A DNA stretch of 46,257 bases from Terriglobia bacterium (GTDB taxonomy: Bacteria > Acidobacteriota > Terriglobia > Bryobacterales > Bryobacteraceae), in NCBI GenBank assembly GCA_020073115.1, contig JAIQFU010000010.1:1-46257 (forward strand), in the 5' to 3' direction. A program made the position numbers and the translations under genes. How positions within the stretch are numbered: the first letter of the stretch is position 1; every line of letters begins with the position of its first letter. This document shows positions 8,280 to 17,829 of the stretch, piece by piece. The notes below the pieces were generated by a model that was not told the origin of the DNA, ran no database searches, and saw only the letters and a program-made list of their open reading frames with translations.

Positions 8280-10505
8280 TTACGCGCGGCGAAAGACCAG
8301 CAGCGCTACGTCGCCCGGCATGATCCAGTGATCCGCACCCGACCAGCTTGAATCCTGCCACCTCGCCGCCTCCAGCTCGTGGCCGGCCGCTGCGACTCTG
8401 GCTCGCTGCGCAACCTTCGTTGGATTCCACAGCGTAACCGCCATGCGGTTCCCCGCCACGAAAGCATGGGAGGATACCTGGTTGTTGTCGCACACGAAGC
8501 CCTCAGTATCCACAAAGCGCCCTTCTAAAAGGAGGTCCGCGTAGGTCTTGTAGAGCTCAGAGAGCCGGCCCACGTAACGCGCCATGGCTGGATCCTGGGC
8601 GTCTCGACCGCCAGTCTCCAAGCGGTATCCCAGAGAGAACGCAAGGCCGAATTGGCCCCTGCGATCAGCCCTCTGCGGGCCGTCAGCGCGGTTCGTAACG
8701 ATGAAATCGGGGAATGTGTACCGGAACATTTCCCCGAAAGATTCCGGATCGAGGTAGAAACCGATGCCCTCGGACCAGATAATGTCGGCGAATCCGGAGT
8801 AGCAATCGGTGACCAGCTCGAACGACAAAACCGAGTCCTTATCCCGCGCTTTGATCACCTCGCGCAGCCGCTGCAAGTTTTTCACCTTCCACGGACCGAC
8901 CGCCAGAGACGGCTTGCTGTGTTGGTGCTCTTTGGAGAAACAGGGGTACGGAGGGGCTCCTCCCAGTTGGTCGTAGAAGACGCCCTGGGCGCCGAAGTCG
9001 AGAACCGTTTTGGCCGTCGATACAAGCACGTCGATCCAACCGGGGGCCGCCGGACAGGCCACGCCGAACCACTTATTGCGCATCACTCCCATGAACGCGC
9101 CGCTTCCGCTTCCGCCATAGGTCTCGCGATATTCGTAACCCCAGATGTCCTTGGCGGTGACGTGCCGGCCCTTGGTCCGATACCACTGCGCGGCCGGATC
9201 GATGAGCTGCCCCTGTATATAGAGGAAACTTTGGCCGCCGGCCTGCCTCACATCCGCAAGCGCTTTCTTGAGGCCGGCGTCCCCGCCCATGACTTCATCC
9301 GTATCGTACTCGGGATAGTAGTCATCGAAACCCTGTTTCATCCAGCCAAAGACGCGTAACAGATTGATGCCTATCGTCTGGGAGGCTTTCAGCATGCCCG
9401 GTATTTCGGCATAGGTGGAGCGAATCCGTCCGCTCTGGCCCTTCAAGGTGGTGGTACTCCACCCTGGCGTGCGCCGGACCCACTGCGGAGCATTGGTCTT
9501 TTGCATCCATGTTTCCGCCCACGCCCGGTAAGTCCGCGCCGCCTCGTGCCAGTCCCCGCGGTAGATCCGGGTCACAACCGGTTCCGAATTCCAGGTCTCG
9601 CCCCCCGCGACGAATGGAAACTTCACGATAGAGGCCGACATTACCTTCTCGTCGTCAGCCAGGGCACGACCCACTTCCCACACCGAGGAGCGGCGGTTCA
9701 TGGCTCCGTCGGCGACGGTCAGGACGGTCGTCATGAGGGTCTTATCATGGCTGCCAAAATAGAGACCTTCCTGGCCGTTGTTGAACGTGAACCATTGCAT
9801 GCACGCCGGATAAGGGTAGGCGAGGCGGAAATCGGGCGCTCCGGTGTCGCTGTAAGACCATGCCGGATTCGCCCCGAAGCCCGTTGGCTCCGGTACTGTG
9901 CCGGCGGCCGCCATCAACTTCGTATAGGGGGCCTGTACCCGGCGCCCGCCCCGGGTCGGCCAGTAGAGCGCGTCGGCTTCCGGACCCATTCCCATATTGC
10001 CAAGCCCGTAGATCCAGGGCAGCCAGAGCTCGGAAATTTCGAGCCCTTTGTCTTTCTCGCGATTGTCGATCCTGGCCGTCCAAATCAGCCGATCCCCTTC
10101 CAGGGTGATCCGCACGAGTAAGCCGATCTGCAATTCCCGGGTCTTGCCGGTCTGCGGCATCGCTCCCGTCAGGCTTTCATATGAGAGCTCCAGAGTGTTG
10201 CCATCGCGTCTGACACGGCCTTTCTGGCCATCGGTAGGTATCTCCAGTTCCAGAGCGCCATCCAGCGGGGTGTTCCAGCGGTAGTACATCCGCCACGGGG
10301 CGTGTCGCCCACCCTTCGCCAGATAAGCGTTCCCTGTCTGCTGGTTGATCAACTCCACCAGCCGCCCTTCGCTATCCAGCGCCACCCGAACGCTGTCGTT
10401 GGACAGTTCGAAGCGGGCGCCTGCCGCCGCCTCCGGCGCGCTAGATCCGGCTCCCGCCGCTAGTCCCAGACTCGCCTTCGTCAAGAATGATCTTCGGTTC
10501 TCCAT
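8280..10505 (-). CDS. Tat-exported DUF6259-type glycosidase-like protein, copy 1
   Basis: The 741-residue product has a Tat-type leader (MENRRSFLTKASLGLAAG) and an N-terminal sugar-binding beta-sandwich to about residue 330. A probable (beta/alpha)8 barrel spans about 345-640, and a small C-terminal beta-domain ends VALLVFRRA. Conserved acidic positions likely to be catalytic are Asp512 in FYDQLGG and Glu563 in LSFELVTDCY, inferred from their placement at barrel strand ends. It is followed after 34 bases by a near copy (6014-8245). The two differ mostly in surface segments, for example INLLRVFGWMK here and VNLIKIDGWNK in copy 2, so they may have different specificities. It is the third gene of the operon starting at the TonB receptor. 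I recognise the family only as DUF6259-like; no activity can be assigned. Confidence 0.8.
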   Translation of the reverse strand: MENRRSFLTKASLGLAAGAGSSAPEAAAGARFELSNDSVRVALDSEGRLVELINQQTGNAYLAKGGRHAPWRMYYRWNTPLDGALELEIPTDGQKGRVRRDGNTLELSYESLTGAMPQTGKTRELQIGLLVRITLEGDRLIWTARIDNREKDKGLEISELWLPWIYGLGNMGMGPEADALYWPTRGGRRVQAPYTKLMAAAGTVPEPTGFGANPAWSYSDTGAPDFRLAYPYPACMQWFTFNNGQEGLYFGSHDKTLMTTVLTVADGAMNRRSSVWEVGRALADDEKVMSASIVKFPFVAGGETWNSEPVVTRIYRGDWHEAARTYRAWAETWMQKTNAPQWVRRTPGWSTTTLKGQSGRIRSTYAEIPGMLKASQTIGINLLRVFGWMKQGFDDYYPEYDTDEVMGGDAGLKKALADVRQAGGQSFLYIQGQLIDPAAQWYRTKGRHVTAKDIWGYEYRETYGGSGSGAFMGVMRNKWFGVACPAAPGWIDVLVSTAKTVLDFGAQGVFYDQLGGAPPYPCFSKEHQHSKPSLAVGPWKVKNLQRLREVIKARDKDSVLSFELVTDCYSGFADIIWSEGIGFYLDPESFGEMFRYTFPDFIVTNRADGPQRADRRGQFGLAFSLGYRLETGGRDAQDPAMARYVGRLSELYKTYADLLLEGRFVDTEGFVCDNNQVSSHAFVAGNRMAVTLWNPTKVAQRARVAAAGHELEAARWQDSSWSGADHWIMPGDVALLVFRRA

Positions 10506-10546
10506 CTGAGTTCGAACCTCTGTGAACGGGAAGCCATCTCGTTGAA

Positions 10547-11893
10547 CTACAGTTCCCAGCCCTTGCGATACTCGTGGTGGATGAACCGGTCAGCCTCGGA
10601 TACGCCTTTTACGCGCATATTCTTTGCGTCCCATTCGATCGGCTTGCCCACGCGCACTGCCAGGGTCCCCAACGCACCGATCTCGAAAATCCGGCTCGAG
10701 TAGCTGTCAAATGCGCAACTGGCCGGGTCGCCGCCCTTGATGGCGTCGAGCCACTCGTTGAGGTGTTCCTGGTCCTTTACGCGTGGCAAGGTTTTCGGTG
10801 GCGGCTGGAAGTCCTTCATCCTCGATCGGGGCAAAAGCCATCCCTGATCGGACTCGAGATAAGATTTGCGGCCCACGGCCAGGAGCTTACCCTTGCTTCC
10901 AACCATCAGGTAGCCGCCGCCGTTGGGGAGTTCCTCGCCAGGGTCGAGTTCCTCGGGCCGCGGCGGCTTCCTGCCGCCGTCGTACCACTTGAGCGTCACG
11001 GGCGGGAGCTTCCCTCGCGCCGGAAACTGGTACCTGAGGGTGGCCGACTGCCACGCAACTTCCGAAACGTCGCCGCCGTCCCACTGCGGTTCAATCGAAG
11101 TGGGCGCACCCAGGTCCAGGCTCCAGATCGCGCAATCGAACAAGTGCCCGCACCAGTCCCCCAGAATTCCCGTGCCGAAATCCCACCATCCCCGCCAGTT
11201 CAACGGATGCAGTCCAGCGTGGTAGTCGCGGTAGCGCGCCGGGCCGAGCCAGAGGTCCCAATTCAAATAGGCCGGCACGGGCAACGGTGCCTTGATGTCG
11301 GGGTAGCCTCTGGGCCGGTCGCTGGCCTCCCCTTCCCAGATGTGGACCTCCCGGACCTCGCCGATAGCGCCGGCTTTCACCCACTCCACCATGCTGCGCA
11401 ACTCGTCAAAGGCGTGGCCTTCCATATCGCACTGCGTGGCCACTTTCTTGTACTTTCTGGCGGCGGCCGCCAAAACCCGGAGCTCTGAGATTGTGCGCGC
11501 CAGCGGCTTCTCGCAGACAACGTGCTTGCCCATCTCCATCGCCCGCATAGAGATCACCGCGTGAGTGTGATCGGGCGTGGATACGAACACGGCCTCGATG
11601 TCTTTTTGTTTCTCGAGCATCTCGCGGAAGTCCGTCCAGGTTCGGAGGCCGGTGGGAAACTCTTTGAACGCTTTTCGGGGATTCCGTTGGAGCGGGTCCC
11701 GGCTGTCCACGTCGCACAAGGCGACGATGTTGATCGGCAGCTTGATCATGCGGCCGATATTCCCTATCCCCATGGTTCCGACGCCCACCGCCGCGACGTT
11801 AATTCTTTCATTGGCCGCGTATGTCCTGGCGGAAAGGGCGGGGATGATTGTAAACGCCGATTTCAGGCAATCGCGCCGTGACGGCAGACCCAT
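10547..11893 (-). CDS. Tat-exported Gfo/Idh/MocA oxidoreductase (Gfo-2)
   Basis: The ATG at 11893 is chosen over the in-frame one at 11929 because AGGGAGAGGAAG lies directly upstream and the protein then starts MGLPSRRDCLKSAF, a Tat-type leader. It is 448 residues long. The NAD(P)-binding turn is AAVGVGTMGIGNI, the family motif is CEKPLART, and a C-terminal substrate domain follows (HPLNWRGWWDFGTGILGDW). It belongs to a different subgroup from Gfo-1 and Gfo-4: it lacks the Gly/Pro insert and carries a proline-rich loop (KPPRPEELDPGEELP). It follows the TonB receptor gene across a strong hairpin (11952-11990), so its expression may depend on read-through. The probable role is sugar oxidation in the periplasm; the substrate is not visible. 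Confidence 0.86.
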   Translation of the reverse strand: MGLPSRRDCLKSAFTIIPALSARTYAANERINVAAVGVGTMGIGNIGRMIKLPINIVALCDVDSRDPLQRNPRKAFKEFPTGLRTWTDFREMLEKQKDIEAVFVSTPDHTHAVISMRAMEMGKHVVCEKPLARTISELRVLAAAARKYKKVATQCDMEGHAFDELRSMVEWVKAGAIGEVREVHIWEGEASDRPRGYPDIKAPLPVPAYLNWDLWLGPARYRDYHAGLHPLNWRGWWDFGTGILGDWCGHLFDCAIWSLDLGAPTSIEPQWDGGDVSEVAWQSATLRYQFPARGKLPPVTLKWYDGGRKPPRPEELDPGEELPNGGGYLMVGSKGKLLAVGRKSYLESDQGWLLPRSRMKDFQPPPKTLPRVKDQEHLNEWLDAIKGGDPASCAFDSYSSRIFEIGALGTLAVRVGKPIEWDAKNMRVKGVSEADRFIHHEYRKGWEL

Positions 11894-11951
11894 TGGCTTC
11901 CTCTCCCTAAATGCCCCGGCAGTTTTCAATACTTATGCCTCTTCAAACTCG

Positions 11952-11990
11952 AAAAGGTGATCGGGCGCACCTGAGGTGCGACCGATCACC
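11952..11990 (-). terminator. Hairpin with T-tract between receptor and enzyme genes
   Basis: On the minus strand this reads as a 9-bp stem (GGTGATCGG with CCGATCACC), one mismatch, then a 6-bp inner stem (CGCACC with GGTGCG) around a 3-base loop, followed at once by TTTT (AAAA at 11952-11955 on plus). It sits 26 bases after the TonB receptor stop and 58 bases before the start of Gfo-2. It looks like an intrinsic terminator with a short U-tract, so probably a partial terminator or mRNA-stabilising element giving more receptor than enzyme transcript. Confidence 0.65.
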
Positions 11991-12016
11991 GATGCCGGGA
12001 CGCGCATTCCCGGTGC

Positions 12017-15000
12017 TCAGAAGTTCACGTGCCCGCTCCAGTACACCCTACGGGGCGCGCTTTGTTCGGCGTTGATGATGCCAAAACTGCCGCTCGTGGG
12101 GCTGGTGGTGGGGCTGCCCAGCCACACCCGATTGAGTGCGTTCATAAACTCGATCTTGAACTCGAGGTTTGCTCTTTCGGTGAACCTGAACCTCTTGATC
12201 GCGGAGAAATCCGCGACGTTAAGAGAGTCGGCTCTGAGCCAAGAGAAACGGGAAGGCATTGTGACCAGGTTGCTGGACAGCTGCTGGTTGGAAGCGGTCA
12301 CGAAACAACCAGTATTGAACCAATGGCTCCAACTGCGCTTATCCGCCGGCAGGGTAATGTCTCTCCAGGTGCAGGAGCTATTGAGGAGGGCGTTGCTGAA
12401 GCCAATGGGCGGCCCCGACTGGAAGCGGTACATCGCCTCAAGCTGCCATCCTCCCGCGAGAATGTCCACGGCTCGTGAGGTGTTGCCGAGGAGCGCGCGC
12501 CCGCGTCCGATGGGCAGCTCATAAATGGAGCTGAGGGCGAGGTAGTGGGGGCGGTCCACCGAGCTGATCATTTCAGTGGGAAGCGAATCGCCGCCGTTCA
12601 GGAAACTGGAGGCTTCCATTGCCTTCGACCAGGTATAGGAACCCTGGACCGTGAATCCCTTCGACATTCGTTTTTCGGCCGTCAATGACAGGCCGTGGTA
12701 CCAGCCATACCCCTGTTGAGTATCAAAACTGACGCCGGTGAATTGCGGATAGGGGATCAGTAGTTGCGACCGGGCGACGGTGGAGTTCGTCCCCAGGCTC
12801 GCTCCCGGTATCAGCCCCTTGAACGGATTGGCGATGTTGCGGCTCAGATAATCGATCGTGGCCTGGTCGCGGACCGGAGATCTACTCAGATAAATGTTGG
12901 CCAACGCATCGAGGTTCCTGCTGGTGCTCAGACGCGTCTGGCGGCTTCCGTTGTAGCCGGCGGTCACCACCATGCGCCACGGCAACTCGCGTTGCACGTT
13001 GAACTCCCATCTTTGGGCGTACAAGCCTTTGGGGTTCATGACATACACGGTAATGCTGTTTCCAGCATTGGTCATGGGTCCCAAGCCCGCGCCGACCGGC
13101 TCCAGCACCCCGGTGGGGAACGGGTTGGACAGAGGACTCGGGTAGGTCAAGCCGTTGTCCAGCGAGGCGTTCGCCGTCGTCGTCCGGCTGAAGCCATCTT
13201 GCCGCACCGACTGGTAGGCAAGCCCGAGGGGGCCGTAGAAGATCCCGTAGCCGGTGTGAATTACCGTCTTGTCGTTCAAGCTGTAGGCAATCCCGATACG
13301 GGGCATCCAGTCGTTAACGCCGCTCCCCAACGAATGCCCGAGACCGCCTGCACCCGCAAATACGAGGCCTCCGTGCACGGGAAGTTGGCTCACTTCTGGC
13401 GTCGGGTTCAACAGATACGCCGCCTGAGCTTGCGCCGCAATCGGAAGCGAAGCATTCGGGTCCCAGCCGGCGGTGGCGCGGTCGAAGCGTTCCGCCGTAG
13501 GGCCCCAGTGCTCATACCGCAGGCCCAGATTCACCGTCAGCTTCTGGTTTACGCGCCAGTCATCCTGTAAGAAAAAGGCATGGGACACGGACTGGGACGC
13601 GGAACTCGGCACCCGATTCATCGAGGAACTCGTGGGCAACCCGTACTCCATCTGGGCCAAACCGGGTCCAATCGACGCTTGCGGCGAATTATCAAGCGGA
13701 CCAGCCAAATAGGTTCCATTGAAATTGTAGGAGCCGGTCGCCGCAATGCCAGGCGCGTAGTTGTTCACACGACGCACGATCGCGTCCCATCCGAAATTCA
13801 TGGTGTGCGCTCCCCGGGTCTTGGTGAAATGGACCGAAGGTGTGTAGCTCATGCGTACATTGAACGAGAGAGCCGCTCCGGGCGGCGCGCCTTGAATTCC
13901 CGAAGGGTTGAAGCCGGGCATGCGCTTTATCTGCGGATCGACCAAAGAGTCCATGTACGCCGGGAATCCGTTTGCCGCATACGTCCAGTTGAGAACGGCC
14001 GGCCCCAACGCGTCGATATGGAGGTCATTGTCATCGAACCCCAAGCGCGAGTCCACGATCAAGCTAGGGCTGACCATGAACACATAGTCGACGAGGCCGC
14101 CGCGTGGTTTAGCGTTCCACGAATCCCCGCTGACGTCATTCTGAAAAATGTTGTAGTCCTGGTTGATGCGGTCGGAGCGATACATGGTGCCGTATACCCG
14201 GTGACGGGCGCCAAAGTTGTGGTCCAGGCGAAGGGTCATGCCCCAATACTGGTTGCTCTGGCCGCTGTTGTTGCAGTAGAAATTCAACGAGCCGTCCGGC
14301 TGGCCCGCCTGGTTGGGCGAAGGCCAATATTTCAGCAGGCCCATACCGATCGCATCTTGCCGGTTCTTCGGAACGAAGTTCCCGGCAAGGGGCGTGGAAC
14401 TTACCCGGCCGTTGGCAGCGGGTTGCCTGGAGAATGGATCGTAGAGTTGGTACGTGGAACCTAAGGGCAGCAGGGCCGAGAAATCACCGCTGCGCTCCGG
14501 CACGGTGGGAACGGTGAGGGATTGGGTCAGTACCTGCGTTCGGTGGATTCCTTCGTAACTGATGAAGAAGAATGTCTGGTTTCTGCCGTCGTGTATCTTC
14601 GGGATGTACACCGGCCCGCCGATGGCAAAACCCCTGCGGAAATAGGGCCCGGAGGGAGACTTGGGCAGTCCCCTGACCACATTAAAATACTGATTGGCGA
14701 TCAGGCTTCCGTTCCCCCCGCCGTACCAGTACACGCTTCCGTGGGGAGCGTTGGTCCCGGATTTGAGGCTGACGTTCATGTTGCCGCCCTGGGTAAACCC
14801 CTGAGTGGCGGTGTAGTTCGACGTCATCACTTGCAGCTCGCCGACGGCCTCCTGCGGGGGGGTGAAGGAGGGCGATCCGTTAAACTGCCCGCCGGCCGCG
14901 CCGTCGATGCTCAGCAAGTTGGCGGTCGCGCTGGCGCCGGTCACCGAATACCAGGTGACCGTGCCGTCATATGGATTTTCGTCGAGGGTGTTCGTTGCCG

Positions 15001-15493
15001 TTGAGATCACGCCCGCGCTCAGGGCAATCAAGTGCCACGGGACCCCCTGCCGAACGGGAAGCTCCTCAAGGCGCCGGGAATCGATCGTCTGGCCCACCGA
15101 GGCGCTTGCCGCGTCCAGCAGCGGCGTCTCTGCTTGAACGTTAACCGTTTCCGTCGAAGACCCGAGATCCAGTTTAGCGTCGACCTGCAAAGCCTGGTTG
15201 GCGCGGACTTCTATCGGACTCCGTTCAAAAGCCTTGAATCCCGGTTGTTCCACGTGCAGGCTATACATTCCAGGTTGAAGGTAGGGGATCGTGTAATTCC
15301 CCTCGGCATTTGTGTCCGTCATCAGGCGGACGTTGGTAGCTGTGTTGGTCAAAGTCAAATGCGCGCCCGGAACGGCCGCGCCGCTCGGGTCCAGCACACG
15401 ACCAGACAAAGAGCCCCGATACTCCTGGCCGAACAGCCCTTCCGTGGCCAGGAAAAGGGCGAAGATCAGATACACCCATATCCGCAGTCTCAT
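12017..15493 (-). CDS. TonB-dependent receptor with carboxypeptidase-regulatory-like domain (receptor 1)
   Basis: This outer-membrane importer should carry oligosaccharides into the periplasm using TonB energy. The ATG at 15493 is used: it follows GGAGCATTCAA and gives a signal peptide (MRLRIWVYLIFALFLATEG), whereas the longer frame from 15712 covers the 5' leader. The length is 1158 residues. Residues about 24-105 form the CarboxypepD_reg-like domain (GSLSGRVLDPSGAAVPGA), about 115-235 the plug (RRLEELPVRQG, GGNMNVSLKSGTN), and the rest the 22-strand barrel, ending in an aromatic residue (SGHVNF) as BAM substrates do. No SusD-like lipoprotein gene is adjacent. It is the first gene of a six-gene operon, with its own promoter and operator at 15756-15801 and an approximately 270-base leader. 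Confidence 0.92.
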   Translation of the reverse strand: MRLRIWVYLIFALFLATEGLFGQEYRGSLSGRVLDPSGAAVPGAHLTLTNTATNVRLMTDTNAEGNYTIPYLQPGMYSLHVEQPGFKAFERSPIEVRANQALQVDAKLDLGSSTETVNVQAETPLLDAASASVGQTIDSRRLEELPVRQGVPWHLIALSAGVISTATNTLDENPYDGTVTWYSVTGASATANLLSIDGAAGGQFNGSPSFTPPQEAVGELQVMTSNYTATQGFTQGGNMNVSLKSGTNAPHGSVYWYGGGNGSLIANQYFNVVRGLPKSPSGPYFRRGFAIGGPVYIPKIHDGRNQTFFFISYEGIHRTQVLTQSLTVPTVPERSGDFSALLPLGSTYQLYDPFSRQPAANGRVSSTPLAGNFVPKNRQDAIGMGLLKYWPSPNQAGQPDGSLNFYCNNSGQSNQYWGMTLRLDHNFGARHRVYGTMYRSDRINQDYNIFQNDVSGDSWNAKPRGGLVDYVFMVSPSLIVDSRLGFDDNDLHIDALGPAVLNWTYAANGFPAYMDSLVDPQIKRMPGFNPSGIQGAPPGAALSFNVRMSYTPSVHFTKTRGAHTMNFGWDAIVRRVNNYAPGIAATGSYNFNGTYLAGPLDNSPQASIGPGLAQMEYGLPTSSSMNRVPSSASQSVSHAFFLQDDWRVNQKLTVNLGLRYEHWGPTAERFDRATAGWDPNASLPIAAQAQAAYLLNPTPEVSQLPVHGGLVFAGAGGLGHSLGSGVNDWMPRIGIAYSLNDKTVIHTGYGIFYGPLGLAYQSVRQDGFSRTTTANASLDNGLTYPSPLSNPFPTGVLEPVGAGLGPMTNAGNSITVYVMNPKGLYAQRWEFNVQRELPWRMVVTAGYNGSRQTRLSTSRNLDALANIYLSRSPVRDQATIDYLSRNIANPFKGLIPGASLGTNSTVARSQLLIPYPQFTGVSFDTQQGYGWYHGLSLTAEKRMSKGFTVQGSYTWSKAMEASSFLNGGDSLPTEMISSVDRPHYLALSSIYELPIGRGRALLGNTSRAVDILAGGWQLEAMYRFQSGPPIGFSNALLNSSCTWRDITLPADKRSWSHWFNTGCFVTASNQQLSSNLVTMPSRFSWLRADSLNVADFSAIKRFRFTERANLEFKIEFMNALNRVWLGSPTTSPTSGSFGIINAEQSAPRRVYWSGHVNF

Positions 15494-15755
15494 TTGAATG
15501 CTCCAGTTGGCAGCCGGAAACTCGGCCGCCATCTCGGTAAACTCGGTTGTTGCCTTGGGCAAATCACGAAGTCGCAAACCGCGACACCTTCGCGACGAAC
15601 TGGCCCACTCATCCGTCCCCCGCGCGTTCACGCCGACGATCCCTTGCTGTCGGTGGTTAGCAACGCGGACGCTCGCCCCTGCCGTGGAGACGCAAGAAAC
15701 GGCGCCTTGCATTCCACTCCTAGCCCTCTATACAGACCGATGCCGACCCCGGTTA

Positions 15756-15801
15756 CTGATATAACAACTGAGAGAATACGGCAAACCTTTTTGAATGTCA
15801 A
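15756..15801 (-). promoter_or_regulatory. Promoter and operator of the receptor-1 operon
   Basis: On the minus strand TTGACA (15796-15801) is separated by 17 bases from TATTCT (15773-15778). The operator-like 12-mer CTGATATAACAA (15756-15767, plus strand) follows, 9 of 12 matches to the palindrome CTGATATATCAG. The leader from here to the receptor ATG is about 270 bases and contains no convincing gene. The operator would sit across the transcription start, as expected for a repressor site. Confidence 0.65.
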
Positions 15802-16091
15802 TCGGAAAAACACAAGCGCTGGATCCTACGCCAGATCCGGTTTTTTACCCAGGCAGCTGGGTGTAGGCCGGGCTTGCCGCAATCGCCGTGCGATCCCGCG
15901 TCCCCGAGCGGAAGCGGCGCGCTTGCCCGGACAGGAAGGGGTCAGGCAAGGAGATGCGGCTGCCCAATTAACATTTCAGATTCGAACTTCGTTAAACGCC
16001 GACCCGCTTGCCGTAGTGGAATGTGCGCCAAGCCGGCCAGGGGGCTGCAGGCCAGGGGGCCGCTCTCCGCAGTCGCGGAAGCGCGCCGGAG

Positions 16092-17561
16092 TCAGCCCAG
16101 TTTCCTCACCACGCTTGCCCACGGCTCGCGCATCGGTACGGACATCATCTTCTTGGCCGCCTCATCGTTGACGATCGTCTCCTTCTTCGGATCCCAACGG
16201 ATCTTGCGACCCATGCGGATACAGATATCCGAGAGCTGAGAGATCAGGTCCGATCGAAAGGCGCTTTCGATGGGGTCCACCGTTTTCACCTCGGCTTTAG
16301 TGCTCTTTTGTATTTTGAGGTCCTCGATCCACCCTAATGCATGGGCCGCCACCGGTCCATCCCACACGTTCAGTCCTGGCGGTATGCGCTCCTCGTGCTG
16401 CGGATGTTTTGGCAGATGAATCTCGTTCGGACCGATTTCAGAGGTGAGCAGGGAACCTGGCTGAGTGAACACCCTTTCGTAGGCGCTGGCGACCCATCCT
16501 TCCGTTCCGACCCAGAGCGCAACATTGTTGATCGGCCGGTCCGGTCCAAGCGTCAACTGCGGAACGTCTGACAGGGTCTGATATGTCTTGTTGTCCACAT
16601 AGCGTAAAACAAGCCCGTTCTCATAAGTGCAGCGCAGATTCCACTCCGTGGCGCAGTTGAACAGGCCGCCTTGGGCGATTTTACCGACACCCTCGTAGGT
16701 GACCGGGACGGTCAGATCGGAGTGGTCGGCCCACAACTGCACCTGATCCAGGGGATGGCCGCCCCAATTGGCGATCATCCCCAGGCTGTAATCGCGGATC
16801 TCGAAAATATTGCCCTTCCTGACGCGGTCGGCGCAGAAAGGCGCGTGCGGGGCGGGTCCCAGCCAGAGGTCATAATTCCAGCCTTCGGGCACGGGAAGCT
16901 CCGGAGTCGCCGAGCCGCCGGACCGCGAGAAGGGGCAGGTGACAACGACCTCCTTCACTTTGCCGATGCGCCCGTTGAGCACCAGTTCCACGGCATGACG
17001 GGCAGGCAGGTAAGAGCGGCGCTCGGCTCCGTACAGAAAGGATTTCCGGTACTTTCGTACGGCTCTCAGGGCGGCCAAGTCCATCTCAATGCTAACGCCC
17101 AGCGGCTTTTCGGTGTGGCAGTGCTTGCCTGCCTTTTGAGCCAGGATGGTCATGGGCACGTGCCAGTGGTCGGGAGTAGCAATGTAAACGGCGTCGATGT
17201 CCTTCTGCGCGAGCAAGTCGCGGAAGTCCTCATACGGCCGGATCCCGCCGTAGGTTCCACTCGGTTTCCGTTCCGCGTAGAGCTTCGACAGCTTTTCCTT
17301 GAAGTCCTCCCGGCGGCTTCTCTGCACGTCGCAGACGGCAACGATCTGGCACTCGTCGATCGGAACGTAGAACGGAGATTCAAACGGCCCGCGCGTGCCA
17401 CAGCCGATGACCCCGAACGTGATGCGGTCACTCGGCGGCGTCGCGCCGCCGCGCCCCAGCGCACTGGCAGGCACGATGAGCGGCGCGGCTATAGATCCGG
17501 TGACTGCGCCCAGAAAGCCACGTCGAGTCCGGAGATCGGCAACCGGCTTAGGGTTGTCCAT
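16092..17561 (-). CDS. Tat-exported Gfo/Idh/MocA oxidoreductase (Gfo-3)
   Basis: Starting at the ATG at 17561 (GAGGAGAGAAAG just upstream) the protein is 489 residues. A Tat-type leader is seen (LRTRRGFLGAVTGSIAAPL). The Rossmann turn is FGVIGCGTRGPF, the EKP motif is TEKPLGVS, and 'ATPDHWHVPM' is typical of the family. The C-terminal domain includes WGGHPLDQVQLW. It differs from Gfo-1, Gfo-2 and Gfo-4 by length and sequence, so is a separate specificity. It is apparently monocistronic: its own promoter and operator lie at 17677-17725, and the next gene on the strand (receptor 1) has its own promoter. Probable NAD(P)-dependent oxidation of a sugar or sugar acid in the periplasm. Confidence 0.86.
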   Translation of the reverse strand: MDNPKPVADLRTRRGFLGAVTGSIAAPLIVPASALGRGGATPPSDRITFGVIGCGTRGPFESPFYVPIDECQIVAVCDVQRSRREDFKEKLSKLYAERKPSGTYGGIRPYEDFRDLLAQKDIDAVYIATPDHWHVPMTILAQKAGKHCHTEKPLGVSIEMDLAALRAVRKYRKSFLYGAERRSYLPARHAVELVLNGRIGKVKEVVVTCPFSRSGGSATPELPVPEGWNYDLWLGPAPHAPFCADRVRKGNIFEIRDYSLGMIANWGGHPLDQVQLWADHSDLTVPVTYEGVGKIAQGGLFNCATEWNLRCTYENGLVLRYVDNKTYQTLSDVPQLTLGPDRPINNVALWVGTEGWVASAYERVFTQPGSLLTSEIGPNEIHLPKHPQHEERIPPGLNVWDGPVAAHALGWIEDLKIQKSTKAEVKTVDPIESAFRSDLISQLSDICIRMGRKIRWDPKKETIVNDEAAKKMMSVPMREPWASVVRKLG

Positions 17562-17676
17562 TCTTTCTCTCCTCTTGCAGTTCACTGGCTCCGGCGCTCT
17601 ATCTATGCCCGGGGCAGTCAGCGATGGGCAAGAGCCCGGTTCCCTCAGGCGACCCGCGTAGTTCTCGAATCTCCTT

Positions 17677-17725
17677 CTGCGATATCAGTAGTCCGAATCT
17701 TAGTTCTGTTTGAGTCCTCTGTCAA
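17677..17725 (-). promoter_or_regulatory. Promoter and operator of Gfo-3
   Basis: Minus strand: TTGACA (17720-17725), 17-base spacer, TAAGAT (17697-17702), then CTGATATCGCAG (17677-17688), 10 of 12 matches to CTGATATATCAG. The same 12-mer occurs exactly at 38506-38517. The Gfo-3 ATG is about 115 bases downstream. This is one of the strongest promoter boxes in the window. Confidence 0.75.
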
Positions 17726-17829
17726 GAGCCATTTTGGGTTCTGTCAGGGTGTTTGCGGCCAGGGCGATCTCCAATGGGCAGAACCAGTTGCGAGCCTATT
17801 TGACCTTCACAAGGCGTCGGCCCCGGCGG

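Noticed and set aside
16034-16064. Short direct repeat of CCAGGGGGC before the Gfo-3 stop region
   Set aside because: Only two short GC-rich copies in a non-coding gap; likely chance.
17731-17814. Possible insertion-sequence end with GGTTCTG / CAGAACC inverted repeat
   Set aside because: The repeat is only 7 bp across a loop of several tens of bases, with no transposase and no target duplication.
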